A stretch of 64,000 nt of DNA, taken from Mixophyes australis. Lineage: Eukaryota > Chordata > Amphibia > Anura > Limnodynastidae. Under the pieces are notes generated by a model. It ran no database searches, was not told the origin of the DNA, and saw only the letters and a list, made by a program, of their open reading frames with translations. This document shows, piece after piece, positions 9,715 through 19,134 of this stretch. The stretch is from assembly GCA_036250195.1 (NCBI GenBank), contig JAVHZZ010000006.1, forward strand, positions 159,314,724-159,378,723, in the 5' to 3' direction. The position numbers and the translations under genes are program-made. Numbering within the stretch: position 1 is the first letter of the stretch; each line of letters opens with the position of its first letter.

Positions 9715-11082
9715 AACAATCTTTAGATCCTAGGCCACTTGGTATTTTTAATCTGTCAGACTATAGTCTTACCCAAGATGAACTTAAACTATTAAGCAGA
9801 GGATTATCATTTGCTCCTACTAATAGTTCCAATGACTTTCAACTTTTTTTGGATCTCAATAGATTCATTAGAAGACTCACCCTTAAGAGGCATTTTATAA
9901 AAAATAGTGATAAAAATATAGAGCATGTGAACACTAACAAATCAGTCACTGGAATGAAGTTGCCCTCTAAATTCTATCCACTTGAGTCTAAGGGGAGTCA
10001 TGTTGAAATGTTTTATCAGCTTGTCAAGAAGGAGCTATGCCAAACTACTAGACCCAAAAAATATAAGAAAAATATTTCATATCAGGAAAAACAAGCGCTT
10101 GATAAACTAATGAGTAATGAAGATATTGTAATCAAGCAAGCTGACAAAGGGGGGGGGGATCGTTATCCTAAATAAAAGTGATTATGTTTCAGAAGCATTG
10201 AGACTACTTAGTGATGAAGTGTCCTATAAAAAACTTGCTAAAGATCCTACATTAGCTTTTGTTGAGGAGCTGAAGGTTATATTATATGAGGCTTTAAAAC
10301 TGAATATACTTACCCGTGATGAATTTCAATTCCTCTTGCAGGAATCACCAATAATCCCAATTTTCTATCATTTGCCTAAGGTGCATAAATCTCTAGAGAA
10401 ACCTCCTGGGAGGCCCATTATAGCAGGGATAGGTTCTCTTACATCTCATGTTTCACAGTATGTTGATTTCTTTATCAAGAAATACGTGAATCACTTACCA
10501 GCATTCTTGAAGGATTCCACTTCTTTGTTACAACTTTTGGATGGGATCCAATGGGAACCCGGTTTCAAATGGGTAACGGTAGATGTACAGGCCTTGTACA
10601 CTTCTATCGACCACTCCAAAGGGATAGAAGCCATCAATCACTTTCTGCAACTAGATAGTGATTTAGATGATCGTCATAAAGAGTTTATATGCAAATTAAT
10701 TGGGTTTATATTATCTCGAAATTATTTTAAGTTCTTGGATGAGTTCTTTCTGCAAATCTGCGGGACGGCGATGGGGACAATATTTGCCCCTAGTTTCGCC
10801 AATCTTTTTATGGGTAAGTGGGAAATGGACTACATCTTTGGTGAAAATAACCCCTTTGTTGCTAACATTAAATTTTACCGCAGATATATAGATGATATCA
10901 TTCTGATATGGGATGGCACTTTACAAGCTCTGAAGGACTTCTTGTGCTATATTAATATGAATGAACTGAACTTGAGATTCACGTCAAAGGTTTCTCTGTT
11001 CAAATATGGGCTATTATACAATCGGTATTATGCCCTTTGCTTGTGTACTACCATTCTACCTTTATTATGTACTGCTGTGTAG
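9564..11082 (+). pseudogene. PLE ORF2 reverse transcriptase, full length of this family but frameshifted (unit d)
   Basis: This is ORF2 from the slippage site to its stop, about 505 codons. In the -1 frame a stop at 9534-9536 closes the upstream side, and the frame is then open through the basic lead-in, FNLSDYSLTQDEL, LDLNRFIRRLTLKRHF and ADKGGG. No in-frame ATG occurs before 9953. A 10-base G tract at 10149-10158 shifts the frame, and an early stop follows at 10175. Beyond it the whole palm is preserved, with DVQALY, GTAMG and YIDD. One palm residue near 10719 differs from copy c (Glu for Gly in an overlapping frame). Thumb and endonuclease are missing, as in all copies. Confidence 0.85.
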
Positions 11083-11486
11083 CTAGGAGCTATATGTATT
11101 AGATAGGATTGTGTTGCTTGATTTTTACCATTTTGTGACTACTGTGTAACTGACCATTCAAGAACTAAGTGGATTGTTGCCATCGTTTTTCATGTCTATT
11201 AACAGTTTGAGTCCTTATTGCACATTATGTATTCTATTAGATAGAAGTTTTATGTATTAGATAGGGTCATTATATTTGTACATCTCTGTTAATCCATATC
11301 TTGAGTATGTATGATTATTTCTCTTGGCCATTACTAGTAATGGTAAGTGGTTTCTCCTTCTGTCTAGCTTTGTCTCGCCACCTTGTTTATGACATAGGTC
11401 ATCGTATGCGCTGTCATGCATTTGTTTTACACATTTTTTTCTCAGTTGCTTGTTAATCCCTGCAACTTTAATCACATTGTCCGCCG

Positions 11487-11583
11487 ACCGGAAGTGAGAT
11501 ACCGGAAGTGAGGTATCGCGCTTGCTGGATCCCGCCCACCTCCCGGCGATATCCTAATTATGAGGATTCTCTGTCTATTTAAG
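11487..11583 (+). promoter_or_regulatory. Promoter-like block of PLE pseudo-LTR (unit d)
   Basis: Two copies of ACCGGAAGTGAG (11487-11498 and 11501-11512) match the ETS/GABP core. A CCCGCCC GC box follows near 11531, then a TATA-like TATTTAAG at 11576-11583. The block is GC- and CpG-rich in an AT-rich element. Transcription from the TATA-like box would start near the ribozyme-like fold, which is the arrangement expected of a pseudo-LTR driving the next unit in an array. The function is inferred. Confidence 0.55.
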
Positions 11584-11607
11584 ATCAGCGTGGATGTATT
11601 ATTTCTA

Positions 11608-11650
11608 TCCCTTGAGAAAGTCTTTATGGAAAGGACGAAACGCGTTGGGA
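11608..11650 (+). ncRNA. Hammerhead-like ribozyme fold in PLE tail (unit d)
   Basis: The layout follows a type I hammerhead. Stem I is TCCC (11608-11611) with GGGA (11647-11650). The first core strand is TTGAGAA plus one extra A. Stem II pairs GTCTTT with AAGGAC around a small loop. The second core strand GAAAC is followed by GCGTT, which would end at the cleavage site just before GGGA. The canonical core is CUGANGA, so positions 3 and 8 read U and A instead of C and G. These two positions pair in the active fold, and the double change preserves a pair. Activity is uncertain. Hammerheads in PLE pseudo-LTRs are established. Confidence 0.55.
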
Positions 11651-12262
11651 GGTTGTTTTGCACGCTGTTCCGGACTGGTGCATCAGTGTGGTCTTACTGG
11701 CTAATTTTGCCCTGCATGCTGTTACATCTGAGCACGAGAGACTGGACAGATAAGCTGTTTTATATTGTGTTTTATGTACGAGCATATTATACTTAAGCTG
11801 CAGTTGAGGCTGCACTGCCTCCTTTTGTATTAAATTTTTTATCACATTTCATTTGTTGTGATGGTATTATACTATATTGGCTTCTTTTTGAGTTCTAGCC
11901 AATTTGAAGTGGTGCTATCATTCTGGGAGAAGACCCTGCTGGAGTCAGGACGTTTTAGTGCAGCGATCTGCTACAGACCACACTCCATGTTAAAGGTCTA
12001 TGAGCACTTATCTAAGGCGATTTGAATCTGAATTTCTGGTACGGGAATTGCACATTTGTGGATTATCCCAAAGATGTTATACATTTAATGCACTATGTTG
12101 GCGCCCCTTTCTCTCTTTTTTGTATTTTATTAGGCTGATACCTGCAGATAGGTGTCGATTGTTTTGGGAGCTGCCATCTCATGTACTGAGTATACACATT
12201 TTTTGTCACTATCACTTTGTGGTTGCACATCTATAAGCGCCTGTATAGCTTAGAAATTTGGT

Positions 12263-12266
<4 letters not shown>

Positions 12267-12307
<41 letters not shown>
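12267..12307. repeat. TA microsatellite at the PLE end
   Basis: About 20 TA units follow the last PLE base without a gap. Either the PLE inserted beside an existing TA run, or the run grew from the insertion end. Confidence 0.9.
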
Positions 12308-13430
12308 TCAAAACTGATGTCATTTTATCTGTGTTTCTTTTTTGTTTTTATGTGCAGTATCAATGCAAGTTTCAGGGACGGGGAGCTGGAGGGCATAGGA
12401 AAAGGCTATTTTGGGCCGCTCCCTACACTGGCCCAAGTCTCTATTACTTGGTGGCTGGCCCCTCCTCCGAGACCAGCCACCTTCTATCATTGGCCACGGA
12501 TCCTTACAATCCGTCCCCCCTTTCCCCTATGTGTTGCCAGCTATTGGAAGAGAAGAGAAACAAGGTCATACAGCACGTGGATAGAACAAAGTTAGTGGGG
12601 GTAGTATGTTAATATAATGTGTGAGGGAAGGGGGGTTCTTAATATAATGTGGGAGGTAGGGTATTAATTTAATGGTGGATTGCAGGTGTATGCTAATTAT
12701 TTATTGGGTGCTATTTTATTTGTGGAGTGATGGTGGGGCAATTTAATTCAATAGTGTTGTCTATCAATTTAAGATGGGGTGATTGGACCTATAAATTTAA
12801 TGCTGGTGTGGATTGGAAGCTCATAAATGAATGTAGGGCTGTTTGGGGATAATTAGGTCTTTTTATTAAATGTGAATATGAATTATTTAATGCAGTGGAT
12901 GGTTGTGGGAAATGGTTATATTTTTTAGACATAAATGCCATTTAATTTATTGATAGGGCAGTTTGGAGGGAGGGGAATGTGTTTATATATTAAATGGGAA
13001 TACTATTGTTTTAATGCTGGGGCTGGTTGGAGTTTTCAAAATTTCATGTACCCATTTTTTTTTCCAAATAGGGCCTCCAACATTCCAGGATCCAGACAAG
13101 CAGCAACTGAGCTAAAGACACCAGCATTCACAGGTGGTGAAAGTGATAACAGGTAGGAGAGAGAAGGACAGTCTGCCAATTGTCCTGAATCTGGTCCGGC
13201 AGTCTTGAACTCGTATGTGTCTCGCGTAGTCAGGATTGGGTCCGACTACAAGGACGGTTGGGAGGTATGTCCCGCTTCACAACATACTGCTTGTAAAGGC
13301 AGAGCTGCGTGTACCTAACAGTAGTGCACACAGTATTTCCTGTGAATTTGTCTAAAATAATAACCATGTTACATCATAGGGGCCCCCCTGTCTAAAGTGC
13401 TCCGGGCCCCCCAGAGCCTTAATCCAGCAC
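12308..13430. other. Unassigned stretch with a dispersed repeat copy at its right side
   Basis: I find no gene here. A pyrimidine run ending in cag at 12357 resembles a 3-prime splice site. The following 240 bases are GC-richer with open frames, but nothing in them is recognisable. From about 13150 to 13340 lies a copy of a dispersed repeat also seen inverted at 16270-16480 and in part near 38000. It shares the words ccaattgtcctgaat, gttgggaggtatgtccc and taacagtagtg. Confidence 0.4.
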
Positions 13431-13433
13431 TGA

Positions 13434-14090
13434 GGAGGGATCGAGGGGGAGTGGGGCAGTGTAACAGTGGCAGCGGGGGGGATCGAGGGGGAGTGGGGCA
13501 GTGTTACAGTGGCAGCGGGGATCCAGGAGGAGGGGGACAGAGGCACAGTGGCAGTGGGGATCCAGTAGGAGGGGGACAGGCACAGTGGCAGCGGGGATCC
13601 AGTAGGAGGGGGACAGGCACAGTGGCAGCGGGGATCCAGGAGGAGGAGGACAGGCACAGTGGCAGCGGGAATCCAGGAGGAAGGGGACAGAGGCACAGTG
13701 GCAGCGGGGATCCAGTAGGAGGGGGACAAGCACAGTGGCAGCGGGGATCCAGTAGGAGGGGGACAGGCACAGTGGCAGTGGGGATCCAGTAGGAGGGGGA
13801 CAGGCACAGTGGCAGCGGGGATCCAGGAGGAGGGGGACAGGCACAGTGGCAGCGGGAATCCAGGAGGAGGGGGACAGAGGCACAGTGGCAGCGGGGATCC
13901 AGGAGGAGGGGGACAGGCACAGTGGCAGCGGGAATCCAGGAGGAGGGGGACAGAGGCACAGTGGCAGTGGGGATCTAGGAGGAGGGGGACAGGCACAGTG
14001 GCAGCGGGAATCCAGGAGAAGGGAGACAGAGGCACAGTGGCAGCGGGGATCCAGGAGGAGGGGGACAGAGGCACAGTGGCAGTGGGGGGG
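13434..14090. repeat. GC-rich minisatellite, 37-39 bp unit, about 16-18 copies
   Basis: The unit is of the type cagtggcagcggggatccag, then gaggagggggacaggcaca. Two variant lengths (with or without an extra ag) alternate, and the first copies carry a gatcgaggggga variant. Thirty-seven is not a multiple of three and the unit has no stop in most frames. Long open frames therefore appear on both strands (for example 13352-14074 minus and 13809-14177 plus). They are by-products of the repeat and not genes. Confidence 0.95.
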
Positions 14091-14099
14091 GGGTGCGAT

Positions 14100-14275
14100 T
14101 GCAGGGAGAGTGTGCTGCCCAGCTGCTCTGATCACAATCAGAGCAGCCGGCCATTACACTCTCCCTGCCTTCTTTAACAGCTACCGTAATATTATTTTTT
14201 TAAAAAATTTCGGGGCCAAAATTAAGGTGCGTCTTATACATGGGAGCGCCTTATACATGGGGAAATACAGTATGT
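14100..14275. repeat. Fragment of a dispersed repeat beside the minisatellite
   Basis: The segment has a short hairpin (cagctgctctgatcac against aatcagagcagc). It ends in a block with the words aaaattaaggtgcgtcttat and cttatacatggggaaata. That wording is familiar from vertebrate DNA-transposon ends, but I cannot name the family. Confidence 0.4.
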
Positions 14276-14989
14276 AGGATGTGTATGATTTTCCGCATAA
14301 CAGTGGCTTTCAATTTGTATTTATCACTGTCCTGTTTAAATACCGAAAGGTGAACAATGTTCACCTTGAAAAAGATCATACAATTGAAATGCATTGGTAT
14401 TAGGAAGGGAAGAATGTCCTTACCTGTTTCAAACTGCCGCTTTTCTTAAGCTATGTTTCTGATTACTTTTCGTTGTTCTTAAATTACTAGAATGGTGAAA
14501 ATTAGTTTTTACTATAAGAGCAGACATTAAAGGAAGTGTAATTTAATATACCTAAGGATTCACACTATCAAGTCATTTATTTCCCTTGTTTGTTATATAA
14601 TAGATCAGTGGGAAGATAACAAGCGGTTTCTCCTAGAAAGATTCCAGGAATCAAGTACAGGAAGAATATACATGATGTACTGATTTTACGGAGGGCAACA
14701 TCTAGCAATTAACCAAACTGTCAGATGTGCCATTAGTATTCCCCGCTTTCGTGAGTTCATTCCCAAGGGGGAGAAGATTAAAAAAAGACTTTTATATGTG
14801 TGTATACTAAGAACATCGAGGAAATATATTGGACTTTTTATTACATTTTTTATTTATATGGTATTTGACTATATCATTTTTTATTTACATGAATTTTAGT
14901 TTTAGATTTAATTACTATTCATTGCTCTGAAAGCACCTTGTCCATCCTTCCCTTCATTTATTTTTGACATTTCCACAATTAGGTGTGTC

Positions 14990-15641
14990 TGTGATAGGTT
15001 TGTCTGCAGGCAGCATTCTTGCTCCAGTCAAAGTGTATATACTATTAATTTTTCGATGAGCTGCTATGTTGTTAAAATGAAGCCAGGCGGATAGCGAGTG
15101 ACAAGATGGTGAAAATCAGATACACTCAGGTGGCATATCGGGTACCTAGCCCATGTCACCTGGGGAAGGTAAAAGGGGTTTGACCTCCGGCAATATGTTT
15201 CAATATGCCTATTGTGGGATGGTTGTATTGTTAGGACTAGACTGCTCTATTGTTTAAATTAAGCCAGGTGGGTAACGGAGTGACAAGATGGCAAAAATCA
15301 GATACACTCAGAGGTTTGGTCAGTACGGACTCTAAACTAGTCTGAAGATGTCCACAGACAGGAGACTGTCAATTCCCATGGGGTCCTGAGAGAGATGGTG
15401 TATTTGTTTTGGGGAAGTACTGAGAATAGATGTAATACTCTGATCACAGTAATCTAACCTGTGGATTATACTTTGCAGAACTGTTGGGACTTTGTTTCCT
15501 ATTGGACATAAACAGCTGTACTGGACTACTGGACATGTTACCCTGCTATTGTTCCTGTTCTACTGCGTTGTTCCAAAATAAAATATTGTTGGAGTATTTC
15601 TGTGCTGGCATTGAGTGAGCTAAAGAACCCCTATCCTCACA
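14990..15641 (+). mobile_element. Possible LTR, 5-prime side of an old retroelement
   Basis: The segment begins TGTGATAGG and ends ATCCTCACA, a short inverted terminal match. It has AATAAA about 60 bp before the end (near 15579). Inside, a block of about 60 bp is repeated in direct orientation (near 15065-15125 and 15240-15305, with gacaagatgg and atcagatacactcag). No target duplication is visible. A 37-codon frame starting MDSKIMTNSLGDSPG (15688-15801) follows and could be a gag relic. The call is tentative. Confidence 0.35.
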
Positions 15642-16987
15642 TTCATTATGTTTAAAATTATGCTGTGTGGGACCAGCACCTAACAAAATGGATAGCAAAA
15701 TAATGACAAATTCTCTAGGAGATTCCCCTGGAGCAGTGCCCGCAAAGAGAGCAAAGAAAAGAGCATCCCAGAGGACATGCCTGGAGCTGGCCAGGAGGTG
15801 AAGAAAAGAAGATTCTACTTACCTGACCTCTGTTTCATTGCAGGTAAGCCTGGCCACTATGTGGTGCTTCCCATATTGGTGACAGTGAATCTGAACAGAT
15901 ATCGTCGTCAGCCAATCAGTGGCCAGAACAGTGAGCCAATCAGAACTCAACTCCAGCCCTTTTAATATGGACCACGTCGCAAACCAGTCGTGCCTGCAGC
16001 GTCATTGTCCTGCACCATCGCGGCGGCTTACATTCAGCGGAACAGACAGTCTGTTGGCCTAGGAAAAAAAGGACAATTATTTTGGCTAAGCCTGTGGCCA
16101 TATATATTTCAGGTACTAGGCCTGTAGGAACAATGTAGGAGGTCTGCTATCAGATAGGAGGTCAGCCCCAGTCAGAGAGACCATGCCCGGTCTGGTCCCC
16201 ATTTGCCTGTGAAATCTAAAGATTTTTAGATTTTCAGATATAGAACACCCCAAATAAAGTATTTGGCTTCACATTGTACAGCTTATTAAGGGTGACCTGT
16301 GTGCATTTAACAGTAGTGTACATAGATCACACTTAACAAACAGTACAGGTTGAAGTGGGACATACAACCAAACTATCCTTGCAGTTGGGACAAAGTCCTG
16401 CTGAATCAGGACTTTCACATAAAAGTATGACTGCCCCACCAGAATCAGGACAGTTGGCAGACTGGTCAGCTATCCTTAAGGTTTCTAATACCTGTTGCTG
16501 CCTGTGTGTTATGGTCCATTGCTGCTTGCCTGAATCTTGGCAAGCAGTTTGGAAATAGGGGAAAGGTACTTAAAATGTGGGAAAATCTAGGAACTTGAAA
16601 CCCGACCTAAGTGTGTGCCTGTCCACTCACTCCCATTATTTCTGTCTTGGTTATACTTGCTCCACATACATATAAACATATATATGCACACACATATACA
16701 CACAGACAGAAGAAACCCTGATACATCAGTAATATACAAAAAAGGATCATTGAAACACAAGTTAACTTAGTAACAGGACAGGGAGAACATTTCTGGGTAT
16801 AAACTGGAAACTACAATACAGAAACGGAATTTGCTCGATCAATTGATAAGTTCACAGCAGGAGTTAGAAGGGAAGCAGTTACCCAGAAAGGAATCATACA
16901 CTGAAAAATTCTCCTGCACACTGCTGTGAACCAGTAAAAGAGCCACTATTCTAAAATGCAAGAGTCTCATGTACACACATTTGCAAA
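15642..16987. other. Unassigned stretch with an inverted copy of the dispersed repeat
   Basis: I see no supported gene. From about 16270 to 16480 is the minus-strand counterpart of the repeat at 13150-13340 (ggacagttggcagac, gtgggacatacaacc, aacagtagtgtac). Confidence 0.4.
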
Positions 16988-17012
16988 GATAGATAGATAG
17001 ATAGATAGATAC
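16988..17012. repeat. GATA tetranucleotide microsatellite
   Basis: Six uninterrupted gata/agat units. Confidence 0.9.
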
Positions 17013-17619
17013 TCGAAACTATTCTGAGAGTGGCTTAGTGATTTTGTATATTATGTAAGAGTAGTGGTCACTGGTACTCAGCAAACAAAACTGTACTTGG
17101 AGATATATCCAGGATCAAATATGCAAGCAATGGTAGTCAACAAGAATAACCAAGGTCTGCAATACGGGCAGCAGACAAATGATGGTAAAACAGCGATACC
17201 AATGGTCAGGTACAGAAAAGATCACAGAAGCAGTTATGCTGGATACTGGTCAAAAACGTATAATCTGATCACTGCATGCTGGCATTGGTGGATCTTTATA
17301 GCCACAGCTATGCGCCCAGCATGTCACAAATCCGATGGAAATTTAGTGGATCCCTTGTAACTGCCAAATTATATGGCTCATTCAGGGGCGCAGAGTCTAA
17401 CGGGTAGGTGGTGTTCACCAGTGATCCCCGCAAGAGGGTATGGATTTTGCTGCACCTATACCGCAGGTCGCGGTTCCCAGAAGGAGTGTTGGTAGAGTAA
17501 TAGGCAGAGCCTGATACAGAAGAGGGGTGACGGTAAGTCAGAGAAATGCTGGTAGTGGTGGCAGGGAGGCCGGTCTCATAGTAATGCAGAGCATTAGTGA
17601 GTAGCGGAGATAGTAGGAA

Positions 17620-18900
17620 TGAAGTAGCTGATCCGTAGATGGTAACTAAAAGCAACAGCAGAGTAGCTGATCCGTAGATGGCAACTCAAAGCAACAGCAG
17701 ATGAGTTACTGGTACAGCGGCAGTTCAAATGGAGGCAGTAGTGGAATAGAACTTGGCTGATCCGTAGATGGTAACTCAAAGCAACAAAAGGGTACAGCGG
17801 CAGTTCAAATAGAGGCAGTAGTGGAGTAAAACTTAGCTGATCCGTAGATGGTAACTCAAAGCAACAGTATCAGACGCTGTCGTCGTTCCTCCTCGCTTGC
17901 TGAGAGCAGTCTTCTTCTTCCCTCGGAGTGCCCCATAGCTTGGCAATGGGGACGCTCCTTCTGGTTGGCCAATGCGCATGCGTGTCTGTTGCCTAGCAAC
18001 AGGATGCGCTTCTCCACTTCCTGTCGGAAGTCAGCGCGTCTGACCGCCGACCCACTGTCCACCAATGAGAACTGACCACCAGGTATATATATCCTGCTCT
18101 GACATCACTAGGGTGCCAGAGCAACTAGTTTCCTAGGATCCTAGCCTCCAGCATTTCATATATATATATATATTATATACTCCCAGATTGCTTCCTGTGT
18201 ACCGACCCGGCTCTCCCTGACCTTGTTTTGGATTCTCCCTCAGTCTTGCATTATACTGTCCGGTTTGACCTTTGGCCTGTTGACTATTCTCTGCTTCCTG
18301 ATTTTGTACCCGCACGGTTCCTGACTTCAGCCTGTACGACCACGATTACCTCCGCCATCTCGCAGGTAGCTCCCTGGGAGGGCCGCAACCTGCACATCGT
18401 TCACTGCGAAGTCCAAACTTCCTTGCGGGTTCCCTGGTGAAGACCGGTGGCGTGTTAGACTCCGCGCCTCCTAGTGTAGCAGTGCCAATACCCACAGGTG
18501 CCACAATCTTCCTCGTGACAAACAGCAGGTGAATTACTGGTACAGCGACAGTTCAATAGATGTAGTAATGGAATAGAACTGTAGATGGTATTCCGAGCAG
18601 CAGCAGGTTAGTCCCTGGTACAGCGGCAGTTCCAATTGGTGTAGTAGCAGAGTGGAACTAGCTCAGCCGAAGATGGTATCCTGAATGGCAGCAGGTGAGT
18701 GCCTGATACAGCGGCAGTTCCAAATAGAGTAGTAGCAGAGTAGAACTTAGCTGAACCGAAGAGGGTAACTCAAAACATGGCTGGGAAGACAGGTGCTGTG
18801 GCAGTTCTAATAGAGTCAGCAGTGGAGGGGAGCTCAGTTTATCTGAGGGTGATAATGCAGAGCAACAACAGGTGAGTCAAACCGAAGGAAGCCAACTCCT
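17620..18900. repeat. Tandem repeats inside solo LTR A
   Basis: The units are of roughly 75-110 bp with the words gatccgtagatggtaactc, aaagcaacagcag, ctggtacagcggcagttc and gtagtggaatagaactt. They are present on both sides of the nested LTR: 17620-17867, then 18521 to about 18900. Copies drift in sequence away from the LTR junction. They appear to be an expansion inside the transcribed part of LTR A. Confidence 0.8.
17868..18520 (+). mobile_element. Solo LTR B, Gypsy-like, inserted into LTR A
   Basis: This 653-bp LTR starts TATCAGACGCTG and ends CCTCGTGACA. It is flanked by a perfect 5-bp duplication AACAG (17863-17867 and 18521-18525). Removing it restores an ordinary copy of the surrounding tandem repeat. 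A TATA box (tatatatatcctgctctgac) lies near 18085, followed by agggtgccagagcaacta, which is shared with the LTR at 60340. The CG-rich upstream half (gcgcatgcgtgtctgttgcc) resembles a promoter. A TA microsatellite has grown inside at about 18160. Confidence 0.85.
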
Positions 18901-19134
18901 TACTGAGAGTGAGTAACTCGAAGAACAGGCATCGGACAGAAGGAAATGGGAGGTTTAAATAGTGCTCCAAAATACCAGGACCAATGGGAACAGGTAGGAG
19001 GACATAAGAGAGGGTGGTCGGTAGCACATTGGCAGAACAAGAAACCAGAGAGCGGTTGTTGATCCAAGGATGTAATCAGGATACCGTGATCACCGCTTAT
19101 AGGAGGAAGGTAACAACGCCGGTGTGACACAGCA

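Larger units (their letters stand above)
1..12266. mobile_element. Cluster of Penelope-like retroelement units, two tandem arrays facing each other
   Basis: Five segments of one 3.55-kb unit fill this region: 1-1656, 1657-5211 and 5212-6408 on the minus strand, then 6409-8712 and 8713-12266 on the plus strand. They differ by only scattered substitutions and one homopolymer length, so the cluster is young or homogenised. The family call rests on RT motifs typical of Penelope-like elements (KQADKGGG, LPKVHK, GRPIIAGIGS, DVQALY, GTAMG, YIDD). Head-to-tail copies with a shared pseudo-LTR, often with an inverted partial copy, are known for this class. The left side runs out of the window. The right end is abrupt at a TA microsatellite. 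Confidence 0.93.
8713..12266 (+). repeat. Complete PLE unit, plus strand
   Basis: This full 3554-bp unit is the right-hand end of the cluster. Leader, ORF1, ORF2 and tail are all present. It carries two inactivating changes: a stop at the third ORF1 codon and a 10-base G tract that shifts the RT frame. It stops at 12266 in the sequence aatttggtggga and is followed directly by a TA repeat, where internal copies continue into the next unit. This marks the true 3-prime end of the element or a break in it. Confidence 0.8.
17322..19129 (-). mobile_element. Solo LTR A, Gypsy-like, with internal tandem repeats and a nested LTR
   Basis: The ends are TGTCACAAATCC on the left and GGTGTGACA on the right, flanked by a perfect 5-bp duplication CAGCA (17317-17321 and 19130-19134). 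Read on the minus strand, a CCAAT-type word and a TATA box (TATTTAAACC near 18955) lie close to the 5-prime end. The 3-prime end contains a block (cttgcgggg, ggtgaacacc, gttagactctgcgcc) that also occurs near the end of the LTRs at 17868-18520 and 60340-60984, so all three are related. No internal region remains, which marks it as a product of LTR-LTR recombination. Its native length is about 1.15 kb once the nested LTR is removed. Confidence 0.8.

Noticed and set aside
12217..12612. 131-codon frame after the PLE end, near a splice-acceptor-like site
   Set aside because: It begins in PLE tail, reads through the TA repeat and has no recognisable domain. A pyrimidine run plus cag is too weak to call an exon.
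13352..14177. Long open frames with Pro/Cys/Leu or Gly/Ser repeats on both strands
   Set aside because: They are all translations of the 37-bp minisatellite, present in several frames at once and with no start context or conserved domain.
16988..17012. Possible CRISPR-like or regulatory array
   Set aside because: It is a plain GATA microsatellite. No CRISPR structure occurs anywhere in the window, and none is expected in a vertebrate genome.
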